In this document: positions 20,359 through 28,417 of the stretch, piece after piece
Position numbering within the stretch: position 1 is the first letter of the stretch
Layout: every line of letters starts with the position of its first letter
Source: Hydrogenophilaceae bacterium
GTDB taxonomy: Bacteria > Pseudomonadota > Gammaproteobacteria > Burkholderiales > Thiobacillaceae
Assembly: GCA_013389025.1 (NCBI GenBank)
Contig: JACAED010000032.1
Span: forward strand, 1-43,055
Length of the DNA: 43,055 bases
Direction of reading: 5' to 3'
Made by a program: the position numbers and the translations under genes
Notes under the pieces: model-generated
What the model saw: the letters and a program-made list of their open reading frames with translations, nothing else
Databases searched by the model: none
What the model was told of the DNA's origin: nothing

Positions 20359-21225
20359 ATGAGCTGGTTTCAAAAACTTGTACCGCCGAAGATCAAGGCG
20401 CGCCGTGAGGCAAAGAAATCGGTGCCTGAGGGACTATGGTCAAAGTGCCCTTCATGCAACGAGGTGCTGTACAAGGCCGACCTGCAGAACAATCTGGAGG
20501 TCTGTCCCAAGTGCGGACATCACCATCGCATCGGCGCGCGCGAGCGGCTGGACATGCTGCTGGATGCGGAAGGAAGGCGCGAGATCGGAATGGAGGTCAA
20601 ACCCATCGACCCACTGAAGTTCAGGGACAGCAAGAAATATCCCGATCGTTTGATGGAGGCTCAGAAGGGTACCCAGGAAACCGATGCGCTGGTGGTGATG
20701 GCGGGCGCGATCCAGACATTGCCCGTGGTGGCGGCCGCATTCGAATTCAAGTTCATGGGGGGTTCGATGGGGTCTGTGGTGGGCGAGCGTTTCGTGCGCG
20801 GGGTGGAAACCGCCATCGAAACAAAATCCGCATTCGTTTGCTTTTCCGCCAGTGGCGGGGCGCGCATGCAGGAGGGCCTGTTTTCGCTGATGCAGATGGC
20901 CAAGACATCGGCTGCATTGACCCAGTTGTCGGCGAATCGGCTGCCGTTTATTTCCGTGCTGACCGACCCGACAATGGGTGGGGTGTCGGCCAGTTTCGCC
21001 ATGCTGGGTGATCTCATCATTGCCGAACCGAACGCACTGATCGGCTTTGCGGGGCCGCGCGTGATCGAGCAAACCGTGCGCGAGACCCTGCCGGAAGGAT
21101 TCCAGCGTTCCGAATTTCTGCTGGAGAAAGGCGCGATCGACCGTATCGTCGACCGACGGCAGATGCGCGGTGAACTGGCATCGACCATTGCCATGCTGTT
21201 GAAGCGGCCAGCGTTGGCGGCTTGA
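20359..21225 (+). CDS. accD: Acetyl-CoA carboxylase carboxyltransferase beta subunit
   Basis: A 288-residue cytosolic subunit that, with AccA, transfers the carboxyl group from biotin to acetyl-CoA to make malonyl-CoA. The N-terminal zinc ribbon uses C30, C33, C49 and C52 (CPSC and CPKC). The crotonase-like domain has [28 protein letters not shown] and [21 protein letters not shown] lies 11-14 nt before ATG 20359. Located trpA-accD-folC as in many proteobacteria. Confidence 0.98.
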   Translation: MSWFQKLVPPKIKARREAKKSVPEGLWSKCPSCNEVLYKADLQNNLEVCPKCGHHHRIGARERLDMLLDAEGRREIGMEVKPIDPLKFRDSKKYPDRLMEAQKGTQETDALVVMAGAIQTLPVVAAAFEFKFMGGSMGSVVGERFVRGVETAIETKSAFVCFSASGGARMQEGLFSLMQMAKTSAALTQLSANRLPFISVLTDPTMGGVSASFAMLGDLIIAEPNALIGFAGPRVIEQTVRETLPEGFQRSEFLLEKGAIDRIVDRRQMRGELASTIAMLLKRPALAA

Positions 21226-21234
21226 TTTCACTCC

Positions 21235-21254
21235 ACCACAGAGACACAGAGAAA
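21235..21254. repeat. Half copy of palindromic repeat family A
   Basis: ACCACAGAGACACAGAGAAA reproduces the left arm of the elements at 12141 and 18031, but no right arm follows; instead a family B palindrome begins 15 nt later. The 134-nt accD-folC gap is therefore a composite of the two families. Confidence 0.65.
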
Positions 21255-21268
21255 TTCAAAACCCGCTT

Positions 21269-21338
21269 ACAGGGAGGAACAGGAGGTAAGGGAGTAAAAC
21301 ATTTGGCTTTCCTCCCTTAACCTCTATTACCTTCCTGT
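21269..21338. repeat. Dispersed palindromic repeat, family B, copy 2
   Basis: The left arm is ACAGGGAGGAACAGGAGGTA plus AGGGAG (21269-21294); the right arm is CTCCCTTAACCTCTATTACC plus TTCCTGT (21312-21338). The arms are complementary apart from a few mismatches and single-base bulges. It matches the leuD-leuB element at 10982-11053 in length, sequence and position of arms. The folC start lies 21 nt beyond it. Confidence 0.65.
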
Positions 21339-21359
21339 GAATTGTTTTTTCTCTGCAAA

Positions 21360-22625
21360 ATGGTGTCGGCTTTGACTTCCGCTTTATCTGACTGGCTTGC
21401 CCGTCTGGAGCAAGCCTATCCACATACCATCGAGCTTGGGCTCGAGCGTGTCGCGCAAGTGTGCGATGCAATGCGGCTCCAGCCATCATTCCCGGTCATC
21501 CTTGTCGGCGGCACCAATGGCAAGGGTTCAACCTGCGCCTATCTTGAATCCATCCTGCGGGTGCAGGGCTGCAAGACCGGGCTCTTTACTTCACCGCATC
21601 TGCTTCGCTATAACGAACGTGTTCGCATCAATGGTCTGGAATCGAGTGATGATTCAGTCGTGGCCGGACTGGAGGCCGTTGAAGCCGCGCGCGGCAATAT
21701 TTCATTGACCTATTTCGAACACGGCACGCTGGCGGCGATGTGGCAGTTCGTGCAGGCGGGTGTCGATGTGGCGATCATCGAAGTGGGACTGGGCGGACGG
21801 TTGGATGCCACCAACATTTTCGACCCGGATGTTTCTGTAGTGACGAGCATTGATCTGGATCATCAGGCCTGGCTTGGAAATACCCGCGAGGCCATCGGGT
21901 TTGAAAAGGCCGGCATCTACCGGGCCGGCAAGCCAGCCATCTGCGGGGACCCCGATCCGCCTCGGAGCCTGGTGGAACACGCTCGCAATATTGGCGCAGA
22001 CCTGATCCGAACCGGCCCGGACTTTGGACATGAAAGCCATGAACAGTGCTGGGAATTTTTTATGCGCGGAATCAGATTGCCCGGTTTGCCTTTTCCAGCC
22101 TTGACGGGAAAGCATCAGCTACGCAACGCCGCCAGCGCCTTGGCCGCGCTGGCGGCCGTTGGAGACCATGTTCCCGTCACGATTTCGTCGATTCGGCAGG
22201 GATTGATGAATGTGCGTTTACCGGGGCGTTTCCAGAAAATTCAAGGTCCTGTCGAGATCGTCCTGGATGTGGCGCATAACCCAGAATCCGCCCGGGCTTT
22301 GGCCGAAAATCTGCGATCCCGTCCGGCAAGGGGAAAAAACCATGCTGTTTTTGCACTGCTTGCCGACAAGGATGCCGAAGGCGTGATTACGCCGTTGAAG
22401 GACATTTTCGATACATGGTTTGTGGCTGGACTGTCAGGTGAACGGGGTCAATCAGGTGAAACGCTTGCAGCCAAACTCGGGAATCATGCAAAAGGAAGGA
22501 TAAGCATCCATGTTGACCCCTCAGATGCTTTTTCGGCAGCCAGACTCGAAGCTTTTGAAGGTGATAGAATTGTCGTCTTCGGATCGTTTCATGTCGTAGC
22601 GGAAATTCTCAAGACCGTTTCCTGA
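21360..22625 (+). CDS. folC: Bifunctional folylpolyglutamate/dihydrofolate synthase
   Basis: A 421-residue ATP-dependent ligase adding glutamate to dihydropteroate and to folates. It has a Mur-ligase-like fold: VILVGGTNGKGSTCAYLESI (P-loop near residue 48), FTSPHLLRYNERVRING, VGLGGRLDATN, SIDLDHQAWLGNT and GKHQLRNAASALAA, then the C-terminal VLDVAHNPESARAL. ATG 21360 is preferred over a TTG six codons upstream; neither has a strong ribosome binding site. The stop overlaps the next start as TGATG. Confidence 0.96.
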   Translation: MVSALTSALSDWLARLEQAYPHTIELGLERVAQVCDAMRLQPSFPVILVGGTNGKGSTCAYLESILRVQGCKTGLFTSPHLLRYNERVRINGLESSDDSVVAGLEAVEAARGNISLTYFEHGTLAAMWQFVQAGVDVAIIEVGLGGRLDATNIFDPDVSVVTSIDLDHQAWLGNTREAIGFEKAGIYRAGKPAICGDPDPPRSLVEHARNIGADLIRTGPDFGHESHEQCWEFFMRGIRLPGLPFPALTGKHQLRNAASALAALAAVGDHVPVTISSIRQGLMNVRLPGRFQKIQGPVEIVLDVAHNPESARALAENLRSRPARGKNHAVFALLADKDAEGVITPLKDIFDTWFVAGLSGERGQSGETLAAKLGNHAKGRISIHVDPSDAFSAARLEAFEGDRIVVFGSFHVVAEILKTVS

Positions 22626-23203
22626 TGACAGCTCCCTTATCAGACGATAACCATAAACGGCGTGCGCGCAGGCGCCTGATTGGCGCTGTGGCCCTTACCA
22701 TTCTTGCGGTTATTCTGCTTCCCCTGGTACTCGAGGACGAGCCGCCACCGACCGGGCCGCTGAAAGTGCTCATGCCACCACCGCCCGAGAAAACGACACT
22801 GCCTGAAAACGCGGTGGAATATGCCCCGCCTTCGGCAAATTCCACGATTGAACCTGCCTCGCCGGAAGATAAAACGCCGGCAATGCCCATCCCCCAGAAC
22901 GCCCAGAATCCGGTTGAGCCAGCCAGACCGACTGAAGAAATCAGGAAAGTGGAATCCGACAAACCCCTTGCATCTGAAACTGAAACCGCGGCATTTGTCG
23001 TGCAGGTCGGCGTTTTCTCAGACAAGGGCAATGTGCAAAAAGTCCAATCTCGGATTTCGGCACTCGGGCTGAGGTCATATACTGAACAGGTGGGCAATGC
23101 GACCCGGGTCAGGCTAGGCTCCTTTTCAACCCGCGCTGAAGCTGATGCCGTTGCCGCCAAGCTGGCGGATGCGGGCGTTCCGGGCAAGGTTGTGGAAAAA
23201 TGA
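22625..23203 (+). CDS. dedD: SPOR-domain cell-division protein, DedD-like
   Basis: A 192-residue bitopic inner-membrane protein. It has a short basic cytoplasmic start (KRRARRR), one membrane helix (about 17-35, LIGAVALTILAVILLPLVLE), a Pro/Glu-rich periplasmic linker (about 38-115) and a C-terminal SPOR domain (about 118-190: FVVQVGVFSDKGNVQKVQSR, then VRLGSFSTRAEADAVAAKL). SPOR domains bind denuded septal peptidoglycan. The order folC-dedD-cvpA-purF matches E. coli. It starts in a 1-nt overlap with folC and ends in a 4-nt overlap with cvpA. Confidence 0.9.
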   Translation: MTAPLSDDNHKRRARRRLIGAVALTILAVILLPLVLEDEPPPTGPLKVLMPPPPEKTTLPENAVEYAPPSANSTIEPASPEDKTPAMPIPQNAQNPVEPARPTEEIRKVESDKPLASETETAAFVVQVGVFSDKGNVQKVQSRISALGLRSYTEQVGNATRVRLGSFSTRAEADAVAAKLADAGVPGKVVEK

Positions 23204-23688
23204 CTGTCCTGGATGGGGTCGTTATCCTGATTCTGGCTGCATCGGTCATACGAAGCCTGATGCGTGGTCTGATCGAGGAAGTTTTTTCCCTTGGAGCCTG
23301 GATTGTGGCATTTCTTGCAGCGAAATGGGGCGCCGCAGCAATGGCGCCGATGTTGCCCTTCAATGTTGAAAGCGAAGGGTTGCGCTATTTCGCGGGTTTT
23401 GTCGTCGTCTTTCTGGTGATGATGGTTGCGGTCATGCTGGTTGGGCGCGTGATCAAGGGAGCAGTAGGCGCCATCGGCCTGGGAAGTGCTGACAAGGTGG
23501 TCGGCGGACTGTTCGGCCTGCTGCGTGGGCTGGTGATTCTTGCTGGTTTTACCCTTGCGGCAGGGCTGACGGCATTCCCGCAGACTGATTTCTGGAAGTA
23601 TGCGTTTTTTTCAGGCCCGCTTGAGAGAATGGCTATTGCAATCCAGCCTTTGTTGCCCGCGGCCTTGGCCAAACATATACATTTTTAG
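23200..23688 (+). CDS. cvpA: CvpA family membrane protein
   Basis: A 162-residue protein with about four membrane helices (near 5-25, 28-48, 63-85, 103-125). The N-terminal LDGVVILILAASVIRSLMRG and the GSADKVVGGLFGLLRGLVI block are typical of the family, known for colicin V production and envelope stress roles. It overlaps dedD by ATGA and lies 10 nt before purF, so expression is tied to purine synthesis as in E. coli. Confidence 0.93.
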   Translation: MTVLDGVVILILAASVIRSLMRGLIEEVFSLGAWIVAFLAAKWGAAAMAPMLPFNVESEGLRYFAGFVVVFLVMMVAVMLVGRVIKGAVGAIGLGSADKVVGGLFGLLRGLVILAGFTLAAGLTAFPQTDFWKYAFFSGPLERMAIAIQPLLPAALAKHIHF

Positions 23689-23698
23689 GTGATCAAGC

Positions 23699-25222
23699 AT
23701 GTGCGGAGTCATCGGCATCGTTGCCAATACACCGGTCAATCAACTGCTCTATGATGGCTTGATGGTCCTGCAGCATCGTGGCCAGGATGCTGCAGGTATC
23801 GTTACGGCAGAGGGCGCTCGTTTCCACATGCACAAGGGTCAGGGACTGGCGCGTGATGTGTTCCGTACACGCGACATGCGCAATCTGCTGGGTAACATCG
23901 GCGTGGCTCATGTGCGTTATCCAACGGCTGGTTCTGCATCAAGCCCGGCAGAGTCGCAGCCTTTTTATGTCAATTCGCCCTTCGGCATTGTGCTGGGCCA
24001 TAACGGCAATCTCACCAATACCGATGAATTGAAGCAGATCCTGTTTGCCGAGGACATGCGCCACGTCAACACGAATTCCGACTCCGAGGTACTGCTGAAT
24101 GTGCTGGCGCATGAGCTGCAGATGCGCGGCCACGCCGGTCGCCTTGATCTGGACACGATTTTTGCCGCCGTTACCGGTGTCCATTCTCGCTGTCGCGGCG
24201 CCTATGCGGTCGTTGCACTGATTGCGGGCTATGGCCTGCTTGCCTTTCGTGATCCCCATGGCATACGCCCGCTCGTGATCGGCGTGAACGAAGGCGTAAA
24301 TCCGAATGAATACATGATTGCCTCCGAATCGGTGGCGATTGATGCGCTGGGATTCAAGATACTGCGAGACGTGGCACCGGGCGAGGCGGTTTTCGTCGAC
24401 CTGAACCACCGCATACATAGCCGCCAGTGTTCAAGTTCGCCAAAGCTCAATCCCTGTATCTTCGAATATGTCTATCTTGCCCGTCCGGACTCTGTCATGG
24501 ATGGCATTTCGGTTTACAAGACCCGGCTGCGCATGGGGGTCTCGCTGGCCGAAAAGATCAAGCGAGATTTCAGTCATCTGAAAATCGATGTCGTGATTCC
24601 GATTCCCGATACCAGCCGTCCCTCGGCTCTGCAGCTGGCCAATCATTTGAATGTTCCCTATCGCGAGGGATTCATCAAGAACCGTTACATAGGTCGTACC
24701 TTCATCATGCCCGGTCAGGCACTGCGCAAAAAGTCCGTGCGCCAGAAACTCAATGCCATCGCCGAGGAATTCAAGGACAAGAACGTGCTATTGGTGGACG
24801 ATTCCATCGTGCGGGGCACGACCAGCCGCGAAATCGTGCAGATGGCAAGGGATGCCGGCGCAGCGAAGGTCTTTTTTGCTTCGGCCGCGCCGCCGGTACG
24901 TTACCCAAACGTCTATGGCATCGACATGCCTACCCGATCAGAATTGCTGGCCCACAATCGAAGTGACGATGAGATCGCGAGCGAGATCGGATGTGACGCA
25001 TTGATTTATCAGGATCTGGGCGCACTGGTTGATGATGTGAGAGCCGAGAATCCGAACATACAGGATTTCGATACCTCATGCTTTGACGGCCGCTATATTA
25101 CCGGCGATGTTACAACGGCCTATCTCGATTATGTCGAGGATGTTCGCAATGGCGACGTGCAACCTCATTCCATCGAGACACAGCAACTCGATCTGAATCT
25201 TGTGTCCGGTGGACGTGCTTGA
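23699..25222 (+). CDS. purF: Amidophosphoribosyltransferase
   Basis: A 507-residue enzyme making 5-phosphoribosylamine from PRPP and glutamine, the first committed purine step. The N-terminal glutaminase nucleophile is C2 (MCGVIGIVANTPVNQLLYDG), exposed after Met removal; LQHRGQDAAGI and the NTNSDSEVLLN loop follow. The C-terminal PRTase domain has the PRPP motif VLLVDDSIVRGTTSREIV. No PurR-like operator was recognised. It ends the long co-directional block; the following 131-nt gap holds the metZ riboswitch. Confidence 0.98.
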   Translation: MCGVIGIVANTPVNQLLYDGLMVLQHRGQDAAGIVTAEGARFHMHKGQGLARDVFRTRDMRNLLGNIGVAHVRYPTAGSASSPAESQPFYVNSPFGIVLGHNGNLTNTDELKQILFAEDMRHVNTNSDSEVLLNVLAHELQMRGHAGRLDLDTIFAAVTGVHSRCRGAYAVVALIAGYGLLAFRDPHGIRPLVIGVNEGVNPNEYMIASESVAIDALGFKILRDVAPGEAVFVDLNHRIHSRQCSSSPKLNPCIFEYVYLARPDSVMDGISVYKTRLRMGVSLAEKIKRDFSHLKIDVVIPIPDTSRPSALQLANHLNVPYREGFIKNRYIGRTFIMPGQALRKKSVRQKLNAIAEEFKDKNVLLVDDSIVRGTTSREIVQMARDAGAAKVFFASAAPPVRYPNVYGIDMPTRSELLAHNRSDDEIASEIGCDALIYQDLGALVDDVRAENPNIQDFDTSCFDGRYITGDVTTAYLDYVEDVRNGDVQPHSIETQQLDLNLVSGGRA

Positions 25223-25251
25223 CGCTTACAAACCATCAGAATACATTTGGC

Positions 25252-25310
25252 TAGCGCTTGATTTGAACACAGCTTGCGGAGCGCCTTAGAAATGCCGCTA
25301 AAGCGTGGTG
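25252..25310 (+). promoter_or_regulatory. SAM-II (SAM-alpha) riboswitch upstream of metZ
   Basis: The order of conserved blocks matches SAM-II aptamers: P1 5' strand GCGCT (25254-25258), TGATTTG, then GCTTGCGG, P1 3' strand AGCGC (25280-25284), TTAGAAATG, and CGCTAAAGCG. P1 is a perfect 5-bp pair, and GCGG (25276-25279) can pair with CCGC (25295-25298) to form the H-type pseudoknot. Uridines flanking the ligand pocket fall in TGATTTG. It lies directly before a gene of methionine synthesis, the expected target, so high SAM should lower metZ expression. Identification is by motif recall; a covariance-model search was not run. Confidence 0.88.
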
Positions 25311-25311
25311 A

Positions 25312-25343
25312 AACCCGTTCCCGCGCGAACGGGTTTTTTATTT
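25312..25343 (+). terminator. Intrinsic terminator between the SAM-II aptamer and metZ
   Basis: AACCCGTTC (25312-25320), loop CCGCGC, GAACGGGTT (25327-25335), then TTTTATTT. The 9-bp stem is perfect and ends in a U-tract. It lies after the aptamer and 10 nt before metZ, so metZ mRNA started upstream must read through it, which suggests SAM control by premature termination. It may also end purF transcripts. Confidence 0.88.
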
Positions 25344-25353
25344 GGAGGGCAGA

Positions 25354-26529
25354 ATGAGCGATCTGGATTACGATATCGAAACCCTGGCAGTGCGAAGCGG
25401 GATTGTGCGCAGCCAGTTCAACGAGCACAGCGAGGCGATGTTTCTGACATCGAGTTTCGTGTTCAAGAATGCCGCCCAGGCAGCAGCGCGGTTCAAGGGC
25501 GAAGAACCCGGCATGATCTATGCCAGATTTACCAATCCTACGGTCAACATGCTTGAAACCCGCCTTGCCGCGCTGGAAGGTGCTGAGCGTTGCGTGGCCT
25601 TTTCCTCGGGCATGGCGGCGATACTGGCGACGGTGATGGGATTGATGAAAACCGGCGAACATGTCGTGGCATCACGCTCCATTTTCGGTTCAACGGTGCA
25701 GTTGTTCTCGAATATTCTGGGCCGGTTCGGCATCGAGACCACTTACGTTTCACCAACTGATCCGGAAGACTGGAGGAGGGCGCTCAAGCCCAATACAAAG
25801 CTGTTTTTCGTGGAGTCACCTTCCAATCCGTTGACCGAAGTCAGCGACATTGGGGCATTGTCCGCGATTGCCAGGCAGGCTGGCGCCTGGCTGGCTGTCG
25901 ACAACTGTTTCTGCTCGCCTGCGTTGCAAAGGCCGCTGGCACTGGGCGCGGACATCGTGATTCATTCCGCCACCAAATACCTGGACGGGCAAGGCAGGGT
26001 GCTGGGTGGCGCGGTATTGGGTTCGAAGGAGTTGATGGAGGGGGTGTACACCTTTTTGCGCACGGCCGGGCCAACGCTTTCCGCATTCAATGCCTGGGTG
26101 ATTCTGAAAGGGCTGGAAACACTTTCCATCCGCATGGAGGCGCATTCTCGAAGCGCGCTGGAACTTGCGCGCTGGCTGGAGAGTCATCCGGGTGTGGAAC
26201 GTGTGTTCTATCCCGGGCTGTCTTCCCATCCCCAGCATGAACTGGCAATGGAACAGCAGAAGACCGGCGGTGGAATCGTGGCATTTGAAGTGAAGGGTGG
26301 GCAGGAAGCGGCCTGGCGTGTGGTCGATGGCTGCAAATTGCTTTCGATTACGGCGAACCTGGGTGATGCGAAGTCCACCATCACCCATCCGTCCAGCACG
26401 ACGCACAGTCGCATGACGGCCGAACAGCGCGGGTTTGCAGGAATTGGCGATGGTCTGGTCCGGGTGGCTGTCGGTCTGGAGTCAGTGCGGGACATTCAAA
26501 ACGATCTTGCGAGAGGGTTGAACGCATGA
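25354..26529 (+). CDS. metZ: O-succinylhomoserine sulfhydrylase
   Basis: A 391-residue Cys/Met-metabolism PLP enzyme (gamma-family) that makes homocysteine from O-succinylhomoserine and sulfide. The PLP lysine is K208 in IHSATKYLDGQGRVLGG. The N-terminus (MSDLDYDIETLAVRSGIVRS) and FTNPTVNMLETRLAALEGAE, SSGMAAI and GDAKSTITHPSSTTH match MetZ. O-acetylhomoserine use cannot be excluded from sequence. GGAGGGC sits 6 nt before ATG 25354, which decides the start over an upstream TTG that lies in the ribosome binding site. Controlled by the SAM-II leader. The stop overlaps the next start (ATGA). Confidence 0.96.
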   Translation: MSDLDYDIETLAVRSGIVRSQFNEHSEAMFLTSSFVFKNAAQAAARFKGEEPGMIYARFTNPTVNMLETRLAALEGAERCVAFSSGMAAILATVMGLMKTGEHVVASRSIFGSTVQLFSNILGRFGIETTYVSPTDPEDWRRALKPNTKLFFVESPSNPLTEVSDIGALSAIARQAGAWLAVDNCFCSPALQRPLALGADIVIHSATKYLDGQGRVLGGAVLGSKELMEGVYTFLRTAGPTLSAFNAWVILKGLETLSIRMEAHSRSALELARWLESHPGVERVFYPGLSSHPQHELAMEQQKTGGGIVAFEVKGGQEAAWRVVDGCKLLSITANLGDAKSTITHPSSTTHSRMTAEQRGFAGIGDGLVRVAVGLESVRDIQNDLARGLNA

Positions 26530-27230
26530 GGTGGCTCGCATGTATGTTCCTGTTGTCCGGCTTTTCTGCGCAGGCAGCCATGGTCACGGAGCTCATCTAC
26601 CATGATCAGGATCCCGGCAGCGAGGCCTATGTGACCCGCATTCTGGTCAATGAACGTTACATGCGTCTGGACGATGGGCGGGATGGCGGGGATTTTGTCC
26701 TGTTTGATCGCAAGAAGGGGGAGGTCGTCAACGTGCTGCATGGATTGAAGGTTCTCATGCGGGTGACAGGCAGGCCTCTGCCGTTAGTGCGTCCCGCTGC
26801 CTACAGGGTCGAGGAAAGGGCTGAACAGGTCAAGCAAGGAACGATGCGATTACAAATTCGTGCGGACGGCGTGCTTTGCTCGGAAACGGTTTCGGCCAGG
26901 GATTTGCTGCCGGATGCGGCTCGGGCGATGTCGGAATACAAGTTGGCTCTGGCCTATACGCAGTTGCAGACCTATTTGAATACGCCGGAGGATCTTCGGC
27001 AGCCGTGCGATCTGTTGCATCATGTCTGGGAGAGCGGACGATCCCTTGCATATGGTTTGCCGCTGGAGGAGAGGGATTATTCAGGAAGGCTCAGAAGGTT
27101 TTCCGGAAGCACACGGAAACCGCTGGATTCGTCATGGTTTACATTGCCTGAGGGTTACCAAACCTTGCAGCCACCTGAAGCCGATCAGGCAACTTCCAAC
27201 TGGCAGCCTGCAGACGTACAGACCAGATAG
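26526..27230 (+). CDS. Secreted protein of unknown function, coupled to metZ
   Basis: A 234-residue protein with a signal peptide (MRWLACMFLLSGFSAQAAMV, cut near residue 17-18), thus periplasmic. I do not recognise the family. The body begins with a beta-rich part (YVTRILVNERYMRLDDGRDG) reminiscent of proteins that bind or sense small ligands, and has two cysteines (in GVLCSETV and RQPCDLL) that could form a disulfide. It overlaps metZ by 4 nt and is therefore in the SAM-controlled transcript. Its last 46 nt overlap the convergent lpxH 3' end. Confidence 0.75.
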   Translation: MRWLACMFLLSGFSAQAAMVTELIYHDQDPGSEAYVTRILVNERYMRLDDGRDGGDFVLFDRKKGEVVNVLHGLKVLMRVTGRPLPLVRPAAYRVEERAEQVKQGTMRLQIRADGVLCSETVSARDLLPDAARAMSEYKLALAYTQLQTYLNTPEDLRQPCDLLHHVWESGRSLAYGLPLEERDYSGRLRRFSGSTRKPLDSSWFTLPEGYQTLQPPEADQATSNWQPADVQTR

Positions 27231-27925
27231 CCCCCACAATCGAACCAATCCGGCAATACCCAGCGTTCCAGTTTTTTGCCTGAATCAGTGGATTCATGCA
27301 AAGCTGGCCGGTGAGTATGGCCATGAATCAGGCGTGTGACGCCATATTCCCGATAGGCTCGAATCACCGCATCCGGATTGACATCCATGATTTCCAGAGG
27401 TTTTCCCGCCTTTTCCCGCTCGCTCTTCATGCGGGCCGAACCGGCCAGAGCGCGTCGAAATTCCAGCGGCAACATGAGCAGCATTTTCTGGATGGCCGGA
27501 CGACGTATCCATTTGCGGTATTGTTGATAGCGCGTGTCGTCCGTGCAGAATAGGTCCCCATGACTCAACAGTGTAGGGGTGCCATGCAAATTGATAATCA
27601 TCGGATCGGCCAGTAAAGTCATGCCACTTTGACCGGCATAGCCCTTTGCAAGCAGGAAATCCCTGTTGCCGTGCATGAAAAAGACGGAAGTACCCTTCGC
27701 TGAGAGCGATTTCAGTTTCTCGGCAAGTTGCATGGCCAGGGAATTGTGTGTGTCGTCATCGCCGATCCAGTACTCGAACAGGTCGCCAAGAATGTAAAGC
27801 GCATCGGCACCCTTGGCAGTATGGTCCAGAAAATGAAAAAAGCGCCCGGTGGCTTCAGGGCGCTCTTCACTCAGATGAAGGTCGGCAACCAACAGCGACC
27901 TGCCTGATGAATTCTGTTCAGACAA
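27185..27925 (-). CDS. lpxH: UDP-2,3-diacylglucosamine diphosphatase
   Basis: A 246-residue metallophosphoesterase at the inner-membrane surface that hydrolyses UDP-2,3-diacylglucosamine to lipid X in lipid A synthesis. Metal-binding motifs are all present in order: [45 protein letters not shown] and [12 protein letters not shown]. The length fits LpxH rather than LpxI or LpxG. It overlaps the preceding ppi gene by 8 nt and the convergent metZ-operon gene by 46 nt. Confidence 0.96.
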   Translation of the reverse strand: MSEQNSSGRSLLVADLHLSEERPEATGRFFHFLDHTAKGADALYILGDLFEYWIGDDDTHNSLAMQLAEKLKSLSAKGTSVFFMHGNRDFLLAKGYAGQSGMTLLADPMIINLHGTPTLLSHGDLFCTDDTRYQQYRKWIRRPAIQKMLLMLPLEFRRALAGSARMKSEREKAGKPLEIMDVNPDAVIRAYREYGVTRLIHGHTHRPALHESTDSGKKLERWVLPDWFDCGGYLVCTSAGCQLEVA

Positions 27926-28409
27926 TTTCCGCCTTGGTGATCACCACGTCGTCGATGGGCACATCCTGATGACCTGCCTGGCTCCCCGTCCGGACTTTCT
28001 TGATCGCATCGACAACTTCCCTGCCTTCGGTAACCTTGCCGAACACTGCGTAGCCAAAACCCTGAGGTGTAGGCGCGCTGAAATTCAGGAAACTGTTGTT
28101 GGAAACATTGATGAAGAATTGCGCTGTTGCCGAATGAGGATTCGGCGTCCTGGCCATGGCTATGGTATAGGCATCGTTCTTCAGACCATTGGCGGCCTCG
28201 TTTTCCACCGGCGCACGCGTTGGCTTCTGGGACATGCCTGGTTCGAAGCCGCCACCCTGAATCATGAATCCGTCAATGACACGATGGAAGATCGTGCCGT
28301 CGTAAAAGCCATCCTTTACGTACTGCAAAAAGTTTTCGACGGTCTTGGGCGCCTTTTCGGAATCCAGCTCGAGTCCAATGACGCCATAAGAGGTATGAAG
28401 TTTAACCAT
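27918..28409 (-). CDS. ppiB: Cyclophilin-type peptidyl-prolyl cis-trans isomerase
   Basis: A 163-residue cyclophilin without a signal peptide, so the cytosolic PpiB type. The active site reads [38 protein letters not shown] and [16 protein letters not shown] complete it. The start is ATG 28409 ([15 protein letters not shown]) with GAGGG at 28418-28414; a TTG four codons earlier lies beyond the ribosome binding site. It lies 8 nt after the L,D-transpeptidase stop and overlaps lpxH, so the minus-strand run is one operon. Confidence 0.95.
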   Translation of the reverse strand: MVKLHTSYGVIGLELDSEKAPKTVENFLQYVKDGFYDGTIFHRVIDGFMIQGGGFEPGMSQKPTRAPVENEAANGLKNDAYTIAMARTPNPHSATAQFFINVSNNSFLNFSAPTPQGFGYAVFGKVTEGREVVDAIKKVRTGSQAGHQDVPIDDVVITKAEIV

Positions 28410-28417
28410 GTGTTCCC

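Noticed and set aside
20162-20362. A 66-codon frame filling the trpA-accD gap
   Set aside because: Its codons come from the hairpins and the CTCTCCCTCAAGGGAGAGGG palindrome, giving a repeat-derived peptide; no ribosome binding site.
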